A DNA stretch of 64,000 nt from Bermanella sp049115935 (GCA_049115935.1 JAGDZK010000042.1:44707-108706), one strand, 5' to 3'. Numbered from the stretch's first letter, positions 24,977-34,045 are shown. A program made the numbers and translations. Notes: a model not told the origin generated them from the sequence alone.

Positions 24977-25912
24977 ATGAGCTCATTGAATGATTATAAA
25001 GGACCTGCCCTTAGTATAACGGGGCTAAAAAAAGTATATGACAATGGTCATGTAGCTTTGAAGGGCATTGACCTTGAGGTTGCTCAAGGAGACTTCTTTG
25101 CCTTGTTGGGTCCTAATGGTGCTGGTAAGTCTACCACACTTGGCATTGTTTCAGGGTTAGTGAATAAAAGTGAAGGGCAAGTTAAGTTATTCGGACTAGA
25201 TATCGAAGGGGACTGGTACGCTGCGAAACGTTTATTGGGGGTTGTACCGCAAGAATTTAATTTTAACCAATTTGAAAAAGTGCAAGATATTGTGGTGACT
25301 CAAGCGGGTTACTATGGCCTGAATAAGAAACAAGCGCTGGCGCAAAGTGAAAAATACCTTAAGGCGTTGGACTTATGGGAGAAAAGAGATGTTCCGTCTC
25401 GCATGCTCTCAGGGGGCATGAAACGTCGTTTAATGATTGCTCGAGCTTTGGTTCATGATCCACGCTTACTCATTTTAGATGAGCCTACAGCGGGTGTGGA
25501 TATCGAACTGCGTTTAAGTATGTGGGAGTATCTACAGAAATTGAATTCAGAGCTGGGTACGACGATTATTCTCACCACTCACTATTTAGAAGAAGCCGAA
25601 AGCCTTTGTCATAATATTGCGATTATCAATCAAGGTGGCATTGTCAAAAACACCTCTAAGCGTGCATTGCTTGAAGAATTACACAAGCAAACATTCGTGG
25701 TGGAACTTGCTCAGGCTTATCCATCTCGACCTGTTTTAAGTCGCCTTGATGTAAGCTGGAATGATGATCAGTGTTTTGAAGTGGATGTAGAAAAGGGCAC
25801 TGCCATTAATGAATTATTTAAGGTGTTTAATGATGCGGGGGTGAATGTCAGTGGTATTCGCCCTAAATCAAATCGCTTAGAAGCCTTGTTTGTCGATGCG
25901 GTAAGGAAGTAA
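24977..25912 (+). CDS. yadG: ABC transporter ATP-binding protein, YadG-like
   Basis: 311 residues from the ATG at 24977; earlier in-frame ATG and TTG codons exist but extend into the divergent gene. Walker A GPNGAGKST near residue 48, Q loop VPQEFNFNQFE, signature LSGGMKRRLMIARAL, Walker B LLILDEPTAGVD, H loop TTHYLEEAE. The C-terminal 60 residues resemble E. coli YadG, ending in NRLEALFVDAV. It energises the permease encoded 5 bp downstream. The exported substrate of YadGH is not known. Confidence 0.92.
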   Translation: MSSLNDYKGPALSITGLKKVYDNGHVALKGIDLEVAQGDFFALLGPNGAGKSTTLGIVSGLVNKSEGQVKLFGLDIEGDWYAAKRLLGVVPQEFNFNQFEKVQDIVVTQAGYYGLNKKQALAQSEKYLKALDLWEKRDVPSRMLSGGMKRRLMIARALVHDPRLLILDEPTAGVDIELRLSMWEYLQKLNSELGTTIILTTHYLEEAESLCHNIAIINQGGIVKNTSKRALLEELHKQTFVVELAQAYPSRPVLSRLDVSWNDDQCFEVDVEKGTAINELFKVFNDAGVNVSGIRPKSNRLEALFVDAVRK

Positions 25913-25917
25913 TTAAA

Positions 25918-26694
25918 ATGTTATTTATTCGAGCTTATTGGATCGCTTTTAGCACGATTTTAGTAAAAGAAATCCGCCGCTTTATGCGTATATGGCAACA
26001 AACCTTATTGCCGCCAGCCATTACCATGACATTGTATTTTATTATTTTTGGCAACCTGATTGGTTCACGTATAGGTGAAATGTCAGGTTTAAATTACATG
26101 TCGTTTATTATGCCGGGTTTAATCATGATGAGTGTGATTAACAATGCGTACTCAAATGTATCTAGCTCATTTTTTAGTAATAAATTTCAGCGCAGTGTAG
26201 AGGAGTTATTGGTTGCCCCTGTGCCAAATAGCGTGATTTTGGCTGGATTTGTATTTGGTGGTGTGGCTCGTGGTCTACTGACTGGTATCATCGTGACGAT
26301 TGTGGCGGTATTTTTTACTGACATACAGGTGCATAACTTTTGGATTCTTGCATCCATTGTGTTGCTGTCTTCAATCTTGTTTTCGTTGGGTGGTTTTATT
26401 AACGCACTTTACGCTAATAAATTTGACGATGTATCCATTGTGCCTACTTTTATCTTAACGCCGTTATCCTACTTGGGTGGGGTTTTCTTTAGTACGGACC
26501 TTTTGCCTGAAGGTTGGCGTTTAGTTTCTGAATTTAATCCTATCTTATATATGGTTAATGGTTTTCGCTTTGGGATGCTGGGTGTGTCGGATGTCAGTCT
26601 AGTCACATGCTACGGCATTTTGATAAGTGTCATTATGGTGTTGACGGCTTACAGTATGTGGTTGTTAAAACGTGGTAAAGGAATTCGTAGCTAA
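25918..26694 (+). CDS. yadH: ABC-2 type permease, YadH-like
   Basis: 258 residues, six hydrophobic segments. FMRIWQQTLLPPAITMTLYF, IIFGNLIGSRIG, FIMPGLIMMSVINNAYSNV and VEELLVAPVP are nearly the same as in E. coli YadH, and the C-terminal LTPLSYLGGVFFS is the usual ABC-2 signature. It forms a dimer with the ATPase encoded just upstream in the inner membrane. Its stop shares one base with the queF start (TAATG). Confidence 0.92.
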   Translation: MLFIRAYWIAFSTILVKEIRRFMRIWQQTLLPPAITMTLYFIIFGNLIGSRIGEMSGLNYMSFIMPGLIMMSVINNAYSNVSSSFFSNKFQRSVEELLVAPVPNSVILAGFVFGGVARGLLTGIIVTIVAVFFTDIQVHNFWILASIVLLSSILFSLGGFINALYANKFDDVSIVPTFILTPLSYLGGVFFSTDLLPEGWRLVSEFNPILYMVNGFRFGMLGVSDVSLVTCYGILISVIMVLTAYSMWLLKRGKGIRS

Positions 26695-27533
26695 TGAGTC
26701 ACGATGAAAAAGAATTGTTACTAGGTAAGCATACCGAGTATGTTTTTGAATATGATAAGTCGTTAATTTTCCCCATTAGCCGTGCTCAGAATCGCGCAAA
26801 ATTAACCATGCCTGATAACAAGGTTAATAACGACTTACCGTTTTATGGTTTTGATGTTTGGACTGGTTATGAGGTCTCTTGGCTAAACCTTAAAGGTAAG
26901 CCGCAGGTGGCTATCGTGGAGTTTGTCATTCCTGCGCAATCGTCACATATAGTGGAGTCTAAATCCTTCAAGTTGTACTTAAATAGTTTTAACCAAACGC
27001 GATTAGCGAATCGTTTTGAATTAGAGTCTCGTTTGGTGCAAGATCTGTCTGAAGGGTTTGGGGCGCCAATTGAAGTGCGTATTTTTGATGTAATGAGCTT
27101 TCCTATTTCACAGCAGAGTTTGGGTTTGGGGATTGATGACCTTGATATTGAGGTAAGCAATTACTCACCTAATCCGGATTTACTGACGTGTGAAGCCAAT
27201 CAAAGTGCGCAAGAAACATTGCACTCCCATTTGCTGAAATCCAACTGTCCAGTGACGGGTCAGCCTGATTGGGCGACGGTGATAATTAGTTATGAGGGCT
27301 CAAAAATTAACCATGAGTCGTTACTGCAATACATCATTAGTTATCGAAATCATGATGACTTTCATGAGCATTGCGTAGAGCAAATTTTTTGTGATTTATT
27401 AAGTAAAGGCCAGTTCAAGCAGCTAAGTGTCACGGCGCGTTATACACGACGTGGCGGCTTAGATATTAATCCTACTCGAAGCTTAACGCCTATTAACCCT
27501 GCAGACGGACTGGGTCGTTTAGCTCGCCAATAA
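26694..27533 (+). CDS. queF: NADPH-dependent 7-cyano-7-deazaguanine reductase (long form)
   Basis: 279 residues, the bimodular proteobacterial QueF. The N-terminal half carries ESKSFKLYLNSFNQTR with the QueF motif. The C-terminal half has the catalytic Cys in LKSNCPVTGQPDWA, the conserved Asp in that segment, and a second ESLLQYIISYRNHDDFHEHC region. It reduces preQ0 to preQ1 in queuosine synthesis in the cytoplasm. Translation is probably coupled to yadH by the TAATG overlap. A terminator follows. Confidence 0.95.
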   Translation: MSHDEKELLLGKHTEYVFEYDKSLIFPISRAQNRAKLTMPDNKVNNDLPFYGFDVWTGYEVSWLNLKGKPQVAIVEFVIPAQSSHIVESKSFKLYLNSFNQTRLANRFELESRLVQDLSEGFGAPIEVRIFDVMSFPISQQSLGLGIDDLDIEVSNYSPNPDLLTCEANQSAQETLHSHLLKSNCPVTGQPDWATVIISYEGSKINHESLLQYIISYRNHDDFHEHCVEQIFCDLLSKGQFKQLSVTARYTRRGGLDINPTRSLTPINPADGLGRLARQ

Positions 27534-27553
27534 TTTTTATTCTTAAATAAATG

Positions 27554-27579
27554 CCCCACATCAATGAAGTGGGGTTTTT
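27554..27579 (+). terminator. Rho-independent terminator after queF
   Basis: CCCCAC (27554-27559) pairs with GTGGGG (27569-27574), with a 9-nt loop and a T tract. It closes the yadG-yadH-queF unit. Confidence 0.85.
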
Positions 27580-27616
27580 ACTCTTCTTTACGGTCTAAGT
27601 ATTATCAATTTTTTTT

Positions 27617-27635
27617 GAGAAGTATTATCATTTGC
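27617..27635. promoter_or_regulatory. Possible Fur box ahead of feoAB
   Basis: By eye this 19-mer agrees with the Fur consensus at about 13 positions, best in the ATTATCATT core. AAGTATTATCA is repeated at 27597-27607 and 27620-27630, and a perfect dyad (TTTGCAT-AA-ATGCAAA, 27631-27646) overlaps the right end. Iron repression of feoAB is the family expectation; the site itself is a candidate. Confidence 0.4.
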
Positions 27636-27660
27636 ATAAATGCAAATTCCGGATCCAGTC

Positions 27661-27900
27661 ATGTCGATACTCTTTGGCGACCTCAAAGTTGGGGATAATG
27701 CCGTCATTTCAAGCTTTAAAGTTGATCAAGTGCACAGCAAGCAAGGCCAGCGTTTAATGGTTTTGGGTTTAACGCCGGGTACTCGCTTTCATGTAACAAG
27801 GGTGGCACCTTTGGGTGATCCCATTGAAATTCGATTACGAGGTTTTAATTTAAGTTTGCGTCGTGATGAGGCTCAAGGGCTGTGGGTGGAAAAGCTATGA
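27661..27900 (+). CDS. feoA: Ferrous iron transport protein A
   Basis: 79 residues from the ATG at 27661. The in-frame ATG at 27640 is possible, but it lies within the palindrome and probable promoter. SH3-like FeoA fold: VGDNAVISSF, LMVLGLTPGTRFHV, VAPLGDPIEIRLRG and LSLRRDEAQGLWVE are the standard FeoA segments. It is a small cytoplasmic partner thought to tune FeoB. Its stop overlaps the feoB start by ATGA. Confidence 0.9.
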   Translation: MSILFGDLKVGDNAVISSFKVDQVHSKQGQRLMVLGLTPGTRFHVTRVAPLGDPIEIRLRGFNLSLRRDEAQGLWVEKL

Positions 27901-30164
27901 ATCAAAGCACGTTTACAATTGGTTTGGTGGGGAATCCCAACTGCGGTAAAACCACTCTATTTAATGCTTTAACCGGTACTCGTCAACGAGTGGGTAATTG
28001 GCCGGGGGTCACGGTTGAGCGTAAAAGTGGTAATTACCAGCACGCAGATACCAGCTATGAAGTGGTTGATTTACCGGGTACATACAGTGTGATTGCTGAT
28101 GTTGATGGCGACTCGATTGATGAGCAAATTGCTCAAAAGTTTATATTAGAGCAAGAAGCGGATCTGATCATTAACGTGCTAGATGCATCGAGTTTAGAGC
28201 GTGGTTTATATCTCACATCTCAGCTTTATGATGCCAAAACCCCCATGATTGTAGCCCTTAATATGGTGGACGTTGCCCATAGTAAAGGCATGCATTTAGA
28301 TCATCAGGTGTTGGCAGAAAAACTGGGCTGCCCAGTTATTCCGTTAGTTGCATCTCGTGGTGATGGCCTTGTGAGTTTAATGGATACCGTTGAAAGTCGT
28401 ATCCAAAAAGCGTTAACAGTTCAGAGGCCATATTCGTATTCAAACGAATTGGAATCGAGTTTGTCGTCGCTAACTACGTTCTTATCGCAAAACGATCCTG
28501 CAACATCTGCTTTATTGCCAACTATTTTATTAGAACAAAATAGAGCGCCTGAGGCGTTTGCGCAAAAGGTGCCTGAGTCAGCCCACTTGCAGTTAATTCA
28601 GTCACGTTATGATTGGGTTGACCAAGTGTGTTCAGACGTTATAAACCAAAACCATGACACGCGTAAAACCTTGGGTGAACGCATTGACGACATTGTGCTC
28701 AATCGAGTGTTAGCGTTACCAATTTTTTTAGGTGTCATGTATTTGCTGTTCTTATTCTCAATTAATGTGGGCAGTGCGTTTATTGATTTCTTTGATATGA
28801 CGGCAGCGGCCGTTTTTGTAGAGACCCCAAGGTGGCTGTTAACGGCCATTGGTTCACCGGAATGGTTAACCACTTTTGTAGCGGACGGTGTTGGTGGTGG
28901 CGTGCAATTAGTGGCGAGTTTTATTCCTGTTATTGCCGCGTTATTTCTAGCGTTATCGTTTTTAGAAGATGTGGGTTATATGGCTAGGGCCGCCTTTATC
29001 ATTGATAGAATGATGCGATCATTGGGCTTGCCTGGTAAAGCATTTGTGCCATTGATTGTAGGGTTTGGTTGTAACGTGCCGGCAGTGATGGCGGCGAGAA
29101 CGTTAAATCGTGAAGGGGATAGATTGGTGACCACACTAATGGCGCCGTTCATGTCTTGTGGTGCAAGGTTAACCGTTTACGCGTTATTTGCGGCGGCCTT
29201 TTTCCCTGAAAACGGACAAAACATTGTGTTTGCTTTGTACCTGATTGGTATCGCAGTGGCCGTATTTACAGCCTTTTTATTGCGTAAATTCATGCTGCCA
29301 GCGCAGGCCAGTTCTTTTATTATGGAGCTGCCACCTTATTTATTGCCCACCTCTCGAAATTTATTTATGCATACATGGCATCGCTTAAAAGGTTTTGTCA
29401 TGCGTGCAGGTAAGGCCATTGTGGCTGTGGTTATTGTATTGAATGTCTTAAATTCTGTGGGAACAGATGGCAGCTTCGGTAATGAAAATCAAGAAAACTC
29501 AGTGTTGTCTGAAGTAGGTAAAACCATTACACCTATTTTTACGCCTATGGGAATTGAAGAAGATAACTGGCCAGCGACAGTGGGTATTTTTACAGGGTTG
29601 TTTGCTAAAGAAGTGGTCGTTGGAACATTAGATGCACTTTATTCAAAGTCATCCGGTGGTAGTGATGATTTTAATTTGATTGACTCAATTGCAGAAGCGG
29701 CGGCGACTATTCCGGATAATTTGATTGATGTTTTGAATAATTTAGGTGACCCACTTGGATTGAACTTAGGGGATTTAAGTGATACGCAAACCATAGCCGC
29801 AAGCCAAGAGGTGCAAATGACGACTATTGATGCATTACAAATGTTTTTTGTTTCTCCATTGGCGGCGTTCAGTTATCTATTATTTATTTTGCTCTATATG
29901 CCTTGTGTGGCAACCGTGGGTGCTATTGTAAAAGAGCATGGGAATTTCTGGGCAGGCTTCAGTATGTTGTGGTCGTTTAGTGTGGCTTATGTATTAGCGG
30001 TTGGCTTTTATCAGTTAGCTACTTGGCAGTTGCATCCGGCCTCATCTTTTATTTGGGTCGCAGGGCTACTTACTTGGCAAGTGGCACTCACCATGTGGCT
30101 GTTAAGTACAGGTAAAAAACAAGCAAGCAAAGAAAACTTAATCCCCATGGTTGAAGTGAAATAA
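27897..30164 (+). CDS. feoB: Ferrous iron transporter FeoB
   Basis: 755 residues from the ATG at 27897 (4-bp overlap with feoA). The N-terminal G domain has G1 GNPNCGKT, G3 DLPGTYS and G4 NMVD. A helical regulatory domain follows to about residue 265, then the membrane part with two Gate repeats (VGFGCNVPAVMAART near 385, and GIFTGLFAKEVVVGTLDALY near 560) and a C-terminal membrane region. It imports Fe2+ across the inner membrane. No feoC gene follows; a strong terminator does. Confidence 0.95.
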   Translation: MNQSTFTIGLVGNPNCGKTTLFNALTGTRQRVGNWPGVTVERKSGNYQHADTSYEVVDLPGTYSVIADVDGDSIDEQIAQKFILEQEADLIINVLDASSLERGLYLTSQLYDAKTPMIVALNMVDVAHSKGMHLDHQVLAEKLGCPVIPLVASRGDGLVSLMDTVESRIQKALTVQRPYSYSNELESSLSSLTTFLSQNDPATSALLPTILLEQNRAPEAFAQKVPESAHLQLIQSRYDWVDQVCSDVINQNHDTRKTLGERIDDIVLNRVLALPIFLGVMYLLFLFSINVGSAFIDFFDMTAAAVFVETPRWLLTAIGSPEWLTTFVADGVGGGVQLVASFIPVIAALFLALSFLEDVGYMARAAFIIDRMMRSLGLPGKAFVPLIVGFGCNVPAVMAARTLNREGDRLVTTLMAPFMSCGARLTVYALFAAAFFPENGQNIVFALYLIGIAVAVFTAFLLRKFMLPAQASSFIMELPPYLLPTSRNLFMHTWHRLKGFVMRAGKAIVAVVIVLNVLNSVGTDGSFGNENQENSVLSEVGKTITPIFTPMGIEEDNWPATVGIFTGLFAKEVVVGTLDALYSKSSGGSDDFNLIDSIAEAAATIPDNLIDVLNNLGDPLGLNLGDLSDTQTIAASQEVQMTTIDALQMFFVSPLAAFSYLLFILLYMPCVATVGAIVKEHGNFWAGFSMLWSFSVAYVLAVGFYQLATWQLHPASSFIWVAGLLTWQVALTMWLLSTGKKQASKENLIPMVEVK

Positions 30165-30182
30165 AGCAAAGACGAAATAAAC

Positions 30183-30222
30183 AAAAAAGCCCTCGGTGTC
30201 GTTGGACGCCGAGGGCTTTTTT
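30183..30222. terminator. Bidirectional terminator feoB/fbp
   Basis: A GC-rich stem (GCCCTCGGTGTC with GGACGCCGAGGGC, one wobble) is flanked by A6 on the left and T6 on the right, serving both convergent genes. Confidence 0.92.
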
Positions 30223-30230
30223 GCGCTGTA

Positions 30231-31196
30231 TTACTGGTTGTAAGACAGTGCAGTATTCACTTCTTCTTTGCTGCCAAGAATAACAGGCACACGCTGATGA
30301 ATCAGTTCAGGCTGGATATCAAGTATGGCAATCTCACCATTAGATGCCAGACCGCCAGCTTGTTCTACCAACATAGACATTGGGTTACCTTCATACATTA
30401 AGCGCAATTTACCAGGCTTATTAGGTTCGCGGTTATCCCATGGGTACATGAAGATACCACCACGATTAATAATACGGTGAACTTCAGCCACCATGGCAGC
30501 AACCCAGCGCATGTTGTAACGCTTTCCTAGTGGGCCTTCTTCGCCTTGAAGCATATCTGCCACGTAGGTTTGAATCGGTTTTGCCCAAAAGCGTTGGTTT
30601 GACATGTTAATGGCAAACTCTTTAGTGGTGGGTGTGATTTGAGATTGCGCTTCAGTCAGTACAAATTCTTTTGTGTCAGGGTCTAATGTGAATACATCAA
30701 CACCTTGTCCTGTGGTCATCACTAACAGGGTTGATGGGCCGTAAAGCACATAGCCAGCCGCCAATTGATTGCGGCCTTTTTGCAGGTAGGTCGCTTCTTC
30801 TGCGGTATTGCCGCCATTGCTTGGTAAGATGGAGAAGATGGTGCCAACGGTGACGTTGATATCAATATTTGAAGAGCCATCAAGCGGATCATAAATCACT
30901 AAAAACTGGCCGTCAGAGTTGGCGGCTACTGGTAGGTCTTCTTCTTCACTGGCAATGCCTGCCACATGAGGGCACGCTTTCAGTGCGTCTTTAAGCATGT
31001 CGTTAGAGATAACATCAAGCTTCTTTTGAGTCTCACCTTGCACGTTTTCTTGGCCAGCGCAGCCCAAAATGTCACCCATGGCGCCTTTTTGTAGAAGTAA
31101 GGCGATATCTTTACTGGCAGTTAGCACGGTGTTGATGGTTTCAGTTAAAGGGGCTGAGATTTGGTTTTGTTCAAGAATGTGCTGAACGGTCTGCAT
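30231..31196 (-). CDS. fbp: Class 1 fructose-1,6-bisphosphatase
   Basis: 321 residues from the ATG at 31196; the upstream 33-codon extension is not conserved-looking. The metal/phosphate motif YDPLDGSSNIDINVTVGTIF lies near residue 110, with ASEEEDLPV upstream carrying metal-binding glutamates. RYNMRWVAAMVAEVHRI, GGIFMYPWD and LRLMYEGNPM are the standard substrate-binding segments. It hydrolyses fructose-1,6-bisphosphate for gluconeogenesis. It appears monocistronic, ending at the terminator shared with feoB. Confidence 0.95.
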   Translation of the reverse strand: MQTVQHILEQNQISAPLTETINTVLTASKDIALLLQKGAMGDILGCAGQENVQGETQKKLDVISNDMLKDALKACPHVAGIASEEEDLPVAANSDGQFLVIYDPLDGSSNIDINVTVGTIFSILPSNGGNTAEEATYLQKGRNQLAAGYVLYGPSTLLVMTTGQGVDVFTLDPDTKEFVLTEAQSQITPTTKEFAINMSNQRFWAKPIQTYVADMLQGEEGPLGKRYNMRWVAAMVAEVHRIINRGGIFMYPWDNREPNKPGKLRLMYEGNPMSMLVEQAGGLASNGEIAILDIQPELIHQRVPVILGSKEEVNTALSYNQ

Positions 31197-31351
31197 GGAT
31201 GTACCTGTCAGTAAGATTTTAATAATCAAAAAATTGCCCGCATTGTACACAAGACGGCTATTTATGGCCATTGCCACAATGATGCCTAATGACATTAGTA
31301 TTTATGAGGGTAATAATAGCGTCTGTTTAAATAATCAGCTCTGGGGGGAGT

Positions 31352-32245
31352 ATGAAAACAATCATTTGTGGGGCCGTGTTGCTGCTAACGCAACTATCTT
31401 GGGGAAGTGCTTATATTGGTATTGGCAGCTTTCAAAGTGAATTTGCTGGCAGTGAGTTTGATCGTAAATATGAGTCGGATGTGAATGACATCCGCCAAAT
31501 TAACTTTGGTTACAACAATAAAGAGTACTTGGAAATTTTTGGTGGCGTAAATATCGATGAAAATGATGAGGTACGCGACTTTGCTTTAGGCTTGGTATTG
31601 GAGGATAAAATTGTACGGGTAGAAAGTGGTAAAATTAGCGGCACCATTGTGGATGAAGATGGCCCGATATTAGGCTCGTTTGATAATGATTATAAGCGCC
31701 TTGATATTTTTAATAATACACCAGATCACGAAGGCTTTTTATTGGGGTTAGGCATTCAGCAGTATGCGGTTCCCCATTTATTTGAGTTTAATGATGGCTC
31801 GATTCAAGGGCCAATGTTGCAAGACGACCAATTAGCGTTTACCTCTATAGGTTTGGGTATTTATTATGAGCCTATTTATAATTATTTAATGAGTGATGAA
31901 ACCGGTTTCAAAAGTGATTGGTATTTTGCTACGTCGGCATTGGCCATATCGCTTGCTTATGCAGAAAACTCAGACGCACCTGATTTAGTAGCGCGTGATA
32001 TGAATGGTCAAAGTTGGCTAATGTGGGGCAACTCAGGTACCTATGAATTGGGTTGGTTATGGGGATATAAAACTCATTTTGTTTCGGCTGTGTTTAATGT
32101 GGGTTATCACATCAGAGCAAATACATTTTTTAATTTAAACCCAGTTGAGTTTTTTGCAGATGAAGCCGATGACGGCGATATTAATTTGTCTTCCCATCAA
32201 ACGATCATGCATGGTTTGGTGGCCGCGGTTAGTGTGTCATTTTAA
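31352..32245 (+). CDS. Outer-membrane-like secreted protein
   Basis: 297 residues with a signal peptide (IICGAVLLLTQLSWGSA, cleavage near residue 20). The mature protein alternates hydrophobic and polar residues in beta-strand fashion (FLLGLGIQQYAV, LAFTSIGLGIYYEP, VSAVFNVGYHIRA) and ends in VAAVSVSF, a terminal phenylalanine typical of outer-membrane beta-barrels recognised by BamA. The ribosome site GGGGGGAG is strong. I cannot place it in a named family. Divergent from fbp. A small outer-membrane barrel of unknown cargo is the best description. Confidence 0.7.
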   Translation: MKTIICGAVLLLTQLSWGSAYIGIGSFQSEFAGSEFDRKYESDVNDIRQINFGYNNKEYLEIFGGVNIDENDEVRDFALGLVLEDKIVRVESGKISGTIVDEDGPILGSFDNDYKRLDIFNNTPDHEGFLLGLGIQQYAVPHLFEFNDGSIQGPMLQDDQLAFTSIGLGIYYEPIYNYLMSDETGFKSDWYFATSALAISLAYAENSDAPDLVARDMNGQSWLMWGNSGTYELGWLWGYKTHFVSAVFNVGYHIRANTFFNLNPVEFFADEADDGDINLSSHQTIMHGLVAAVSVSF

Positions 32246-32252
32246 TGTGAAT

Positions 32253-32289
32253 CACCTGCCGTCTAGCAGGTGAGTTATATGTCTTTTTT
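32253..32289. terminator. Possible terminator hairpin
   Basis: CACCTGC (32253-32259) pairs with GCAGGTG (32266-32272). The T run follows only about 11 bp later (32284-32289), so it is a weak intrinsic terminator between two convergent genes. Confidence 0.4.
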
Positions 32290-32302
32290 GACAATGTGTA
32301 GT

Positions 32303-33016
32303 TTATAAACGTTGTGAAATCACGGATGTGATTTGTTGCGCTAACATGTCGTCACTGCGAATTTCTCCATGGCTGGGTATCAATACCGTTGGTTTGTCTT
32401 GTTGTACTTGCTTGAGTGCCCAGTCTTTAAACGCTCTGCGGTCAGATAAAATAAACCACTTTATGACTTGGCTGATTTTAAGGTTGGGTGCCGCGCCCAG
32501 TATCTTTTGCATAAAACGAGCGACCGGCTGGTTTGACATGCGTTCATAATTTAAAAAACTATCACACGTAATCCATGTGCTACTTAATGGATTCGATAAT
32601 TGTTTGCGTAGCCAAATGTCCCCAGCACGATGGCCAGGAGGAAACAAAATATCGTAACCCTTGGGCAGTGGGGGAGTGATGGACTCTAATGGTAATATTT
32701 GCTGCTGGGTAAACCCTTTGTTAATAAGCTGTTTTATGGCTAGATTACTGGCATAAAGGGTGACGTTATCATAAGCCGCTAGCCAAGCATTCACGCCCAT
32801 GTGGTGATAGGCATTGGGAAAAATAATGTGCAGCTTCAAGTTGCTTGTGAATTGCTCTTGCCACGCTGCCAACAGAGGCTCCCCTGGGCTGATTAATACA
32901 AACTCCGCATCAGAAACTTTTATAGCAACGGAGTTTGATACGAAGTTAGGGACAAGGTATTGCCCGACTAATAACTCAGGGTGGTTTTCAACAGGATGCC
33001 AGCAGTTCTTTTTCAT
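32303..33016 (-). CDS. Degenerate metallo-beta-lactamase-fold protein (DUF4336-like)
   Basis: 237 residues, soluble. The strand order and motif positions follow a metallo-hydrolase fold, but the zinc ligands are altered. NAYHHMGVNAW stands where HxHxDH is expected, then PPGHRAGDIWL (His retained), TWITCDSF (Asp retained) and LIPSHGEI (His retained). This resembles DUF4336 proteins. Loss of part of the first ligand set may mean a single-metal site or a non-catalytic role. It lies just downstream of gloB, a true member of the fold, on the same strand. Confidence 0.65.
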   Translation of the reverse strand: MKKNCWHPVENHPELLVGQYLVPNFVSNSVAIKVSDAEFVLISPGEPLLAAWQEQFTSNLKLHIIFPNAYHHMGVNAWLAAYDNVTLYASNLAIKQLINKGFTQQQILPLESITPPLPKGYDILFPPGHRAGDIWLRKQLSNPLSSTWITCDSFLNYERMSNQPVARFMQKILGAAPNLKISQVIKWFILSDRRAFKDWALKQVQQDKPTVLIPSHGEIRSDDMLAQQITSVISQRL

Positions 33017-33036
33017 ATTGTTCTTATTTTTTTAAA

Positions 33037-33064
33037 TTAAAGGCCATCATAGAGAGGCCTTTAA
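33037..33064 (-). terminator. Terminator hairpin after gloB
   Basis: TTAAAGGCC and GGCCTTTAA flank a 10-nt loop. On the minus strand the stem is followed by a T-rich stretch, separating gloB from the degenerate hydrolase gene. Confidence 0.65.
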
Positions 33065-33086
33065 ACGAGTGCAATTCTATAAAAAG

Positions 33087-33875
33087 TTAAAATTGATCCT
33101 TCATTTGGCGAATAACGGCAAATACTTCTTCAGGTTTGCCTAGCACTTTACCGCTGAAATGTTCAGCGGCACGAATCACATCTGGTGCATGGCAGCGAAC
33201 AAATGGATTGCTTTTTAACTCATCAGCCACAGTGGTGGGTAGTGTCGGTAAATTTTGGGCTCTTAGCTGCGAGCAGACATCTTGGCGATGTAACGTATAG
33301 GTATTGTTTGGTTCTACATGTAATGAGAAGTCTATATTGGCCAGTGTGTACTCGTGTGTGCAATAGATTTTAGTGGTAGGGGGGAGGGTAATAATACTCT
33401 GAAGGGAGGCGTGAAACTGCTCTGGCGTACCTTCGAACATTCGACCGCAACCACATGCAAAGAGATTGTCCCCGCTGAAGATATGATCTTCTTTTATACC
33501 GTTATCTTTTTCAGTCTGAGTATGAAAAACAATGTGATCAAGCGTATGGCCAGGAGTATGCCAGACATTCCAGTTGAGCCCCATTAGCTCAAATGATTCT
33601 CCGCCCATTAAGGCAATCTCTCTACAAGGGATATCGTGATACCCCGTGCCATACACCACACACTCAGGAAAAGCATCCTTAACTTGCGCGATGCCGGTTA
33701 CATGATCCCAATGTTTATGGGTGATGAACATGTAATCCAGTGTGAGGTTGTGGCTTTTTAAATGCGCTATTACAGGGGCAGCTTCGCCTGGATCGACGAC
33801 CAAGGTTTTACCTTGATGCTGTATCAACCATGCGTAATTGTCTTCAATAATGGGAATAGGCGTTGTAGTGAGCAT
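33087..33875 (-). CDS. gloB: Hydroxyacylglutathione hydrolase (glyoxalase II)
   Basis: 262 residues, the usual length. Zinc motif THKHWDHV near residue 52 (THxHxDH with Lys in the variable place), HTPGHTLDHI near 110, FSGDNLFACGCGRMFEGT near 135, and THEYTLANIDFSLHV near 173, with the C-terminal glutathione-binding helices ending in a VIRQMKD-type segment. It hydrolyses S-lactoylglutathione to lactate in methylglyoxal detoxification. Start at the family-typical position. Confidence 0.94.
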   Translation of the reverse strand: MLTTTPIPIIEDNYAWLIQHQGKTLVVDPGEAAPVIAHLKSHNLTLDYMFITHKHWDHVTGIAQVKDAFPECVVYGTGYHDIPCREIALMGGESFELMGLNWNVWHTPGHTLDHIVFHTQTEKDNGIKEDHIFSGDNLFACGCGRMFEGTPEQFHASLQSIITLPPTTKIYCTHEYTLANIDFSLHVEPNNTYTLHRQDVCSQLRAQNLPTLPTTVADELKSNPFVRCHAPDVIRAAEHFSGKVLGKPEEVFAVIRQMKDQF

Positions 33876-33983
33876 AGGCTACCAATTCATGCTTTTTTCT
33901 TAGTTTAACAGGAAACGCCTCACTTGCCTCAAAGCGCTTTATTTTACTTAAAGCCAATAAGTCCTTGAAAATAGCTGGTTTTT

Positions 33984-34013
33984 TTAAGACAATGCGCGGG
34001 CTTTACTTATAGT
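33984..34013 (+). promoter_or_regulatory. Candidate promoter of the SRP RNA gene
   Basis: TTAAGA (33984-33989), an 18-bp spacer and TATAGT (34008-34013) lie upstream of the SRP RNA. The -35 is poor. The match is modest, but it is the best in the gap, and a short processed leader would result. Confidence 0.35.
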
Positions 34014-34045
34014 GATGCGTAGGAAGAGCAGTTAACTTCCCATTA

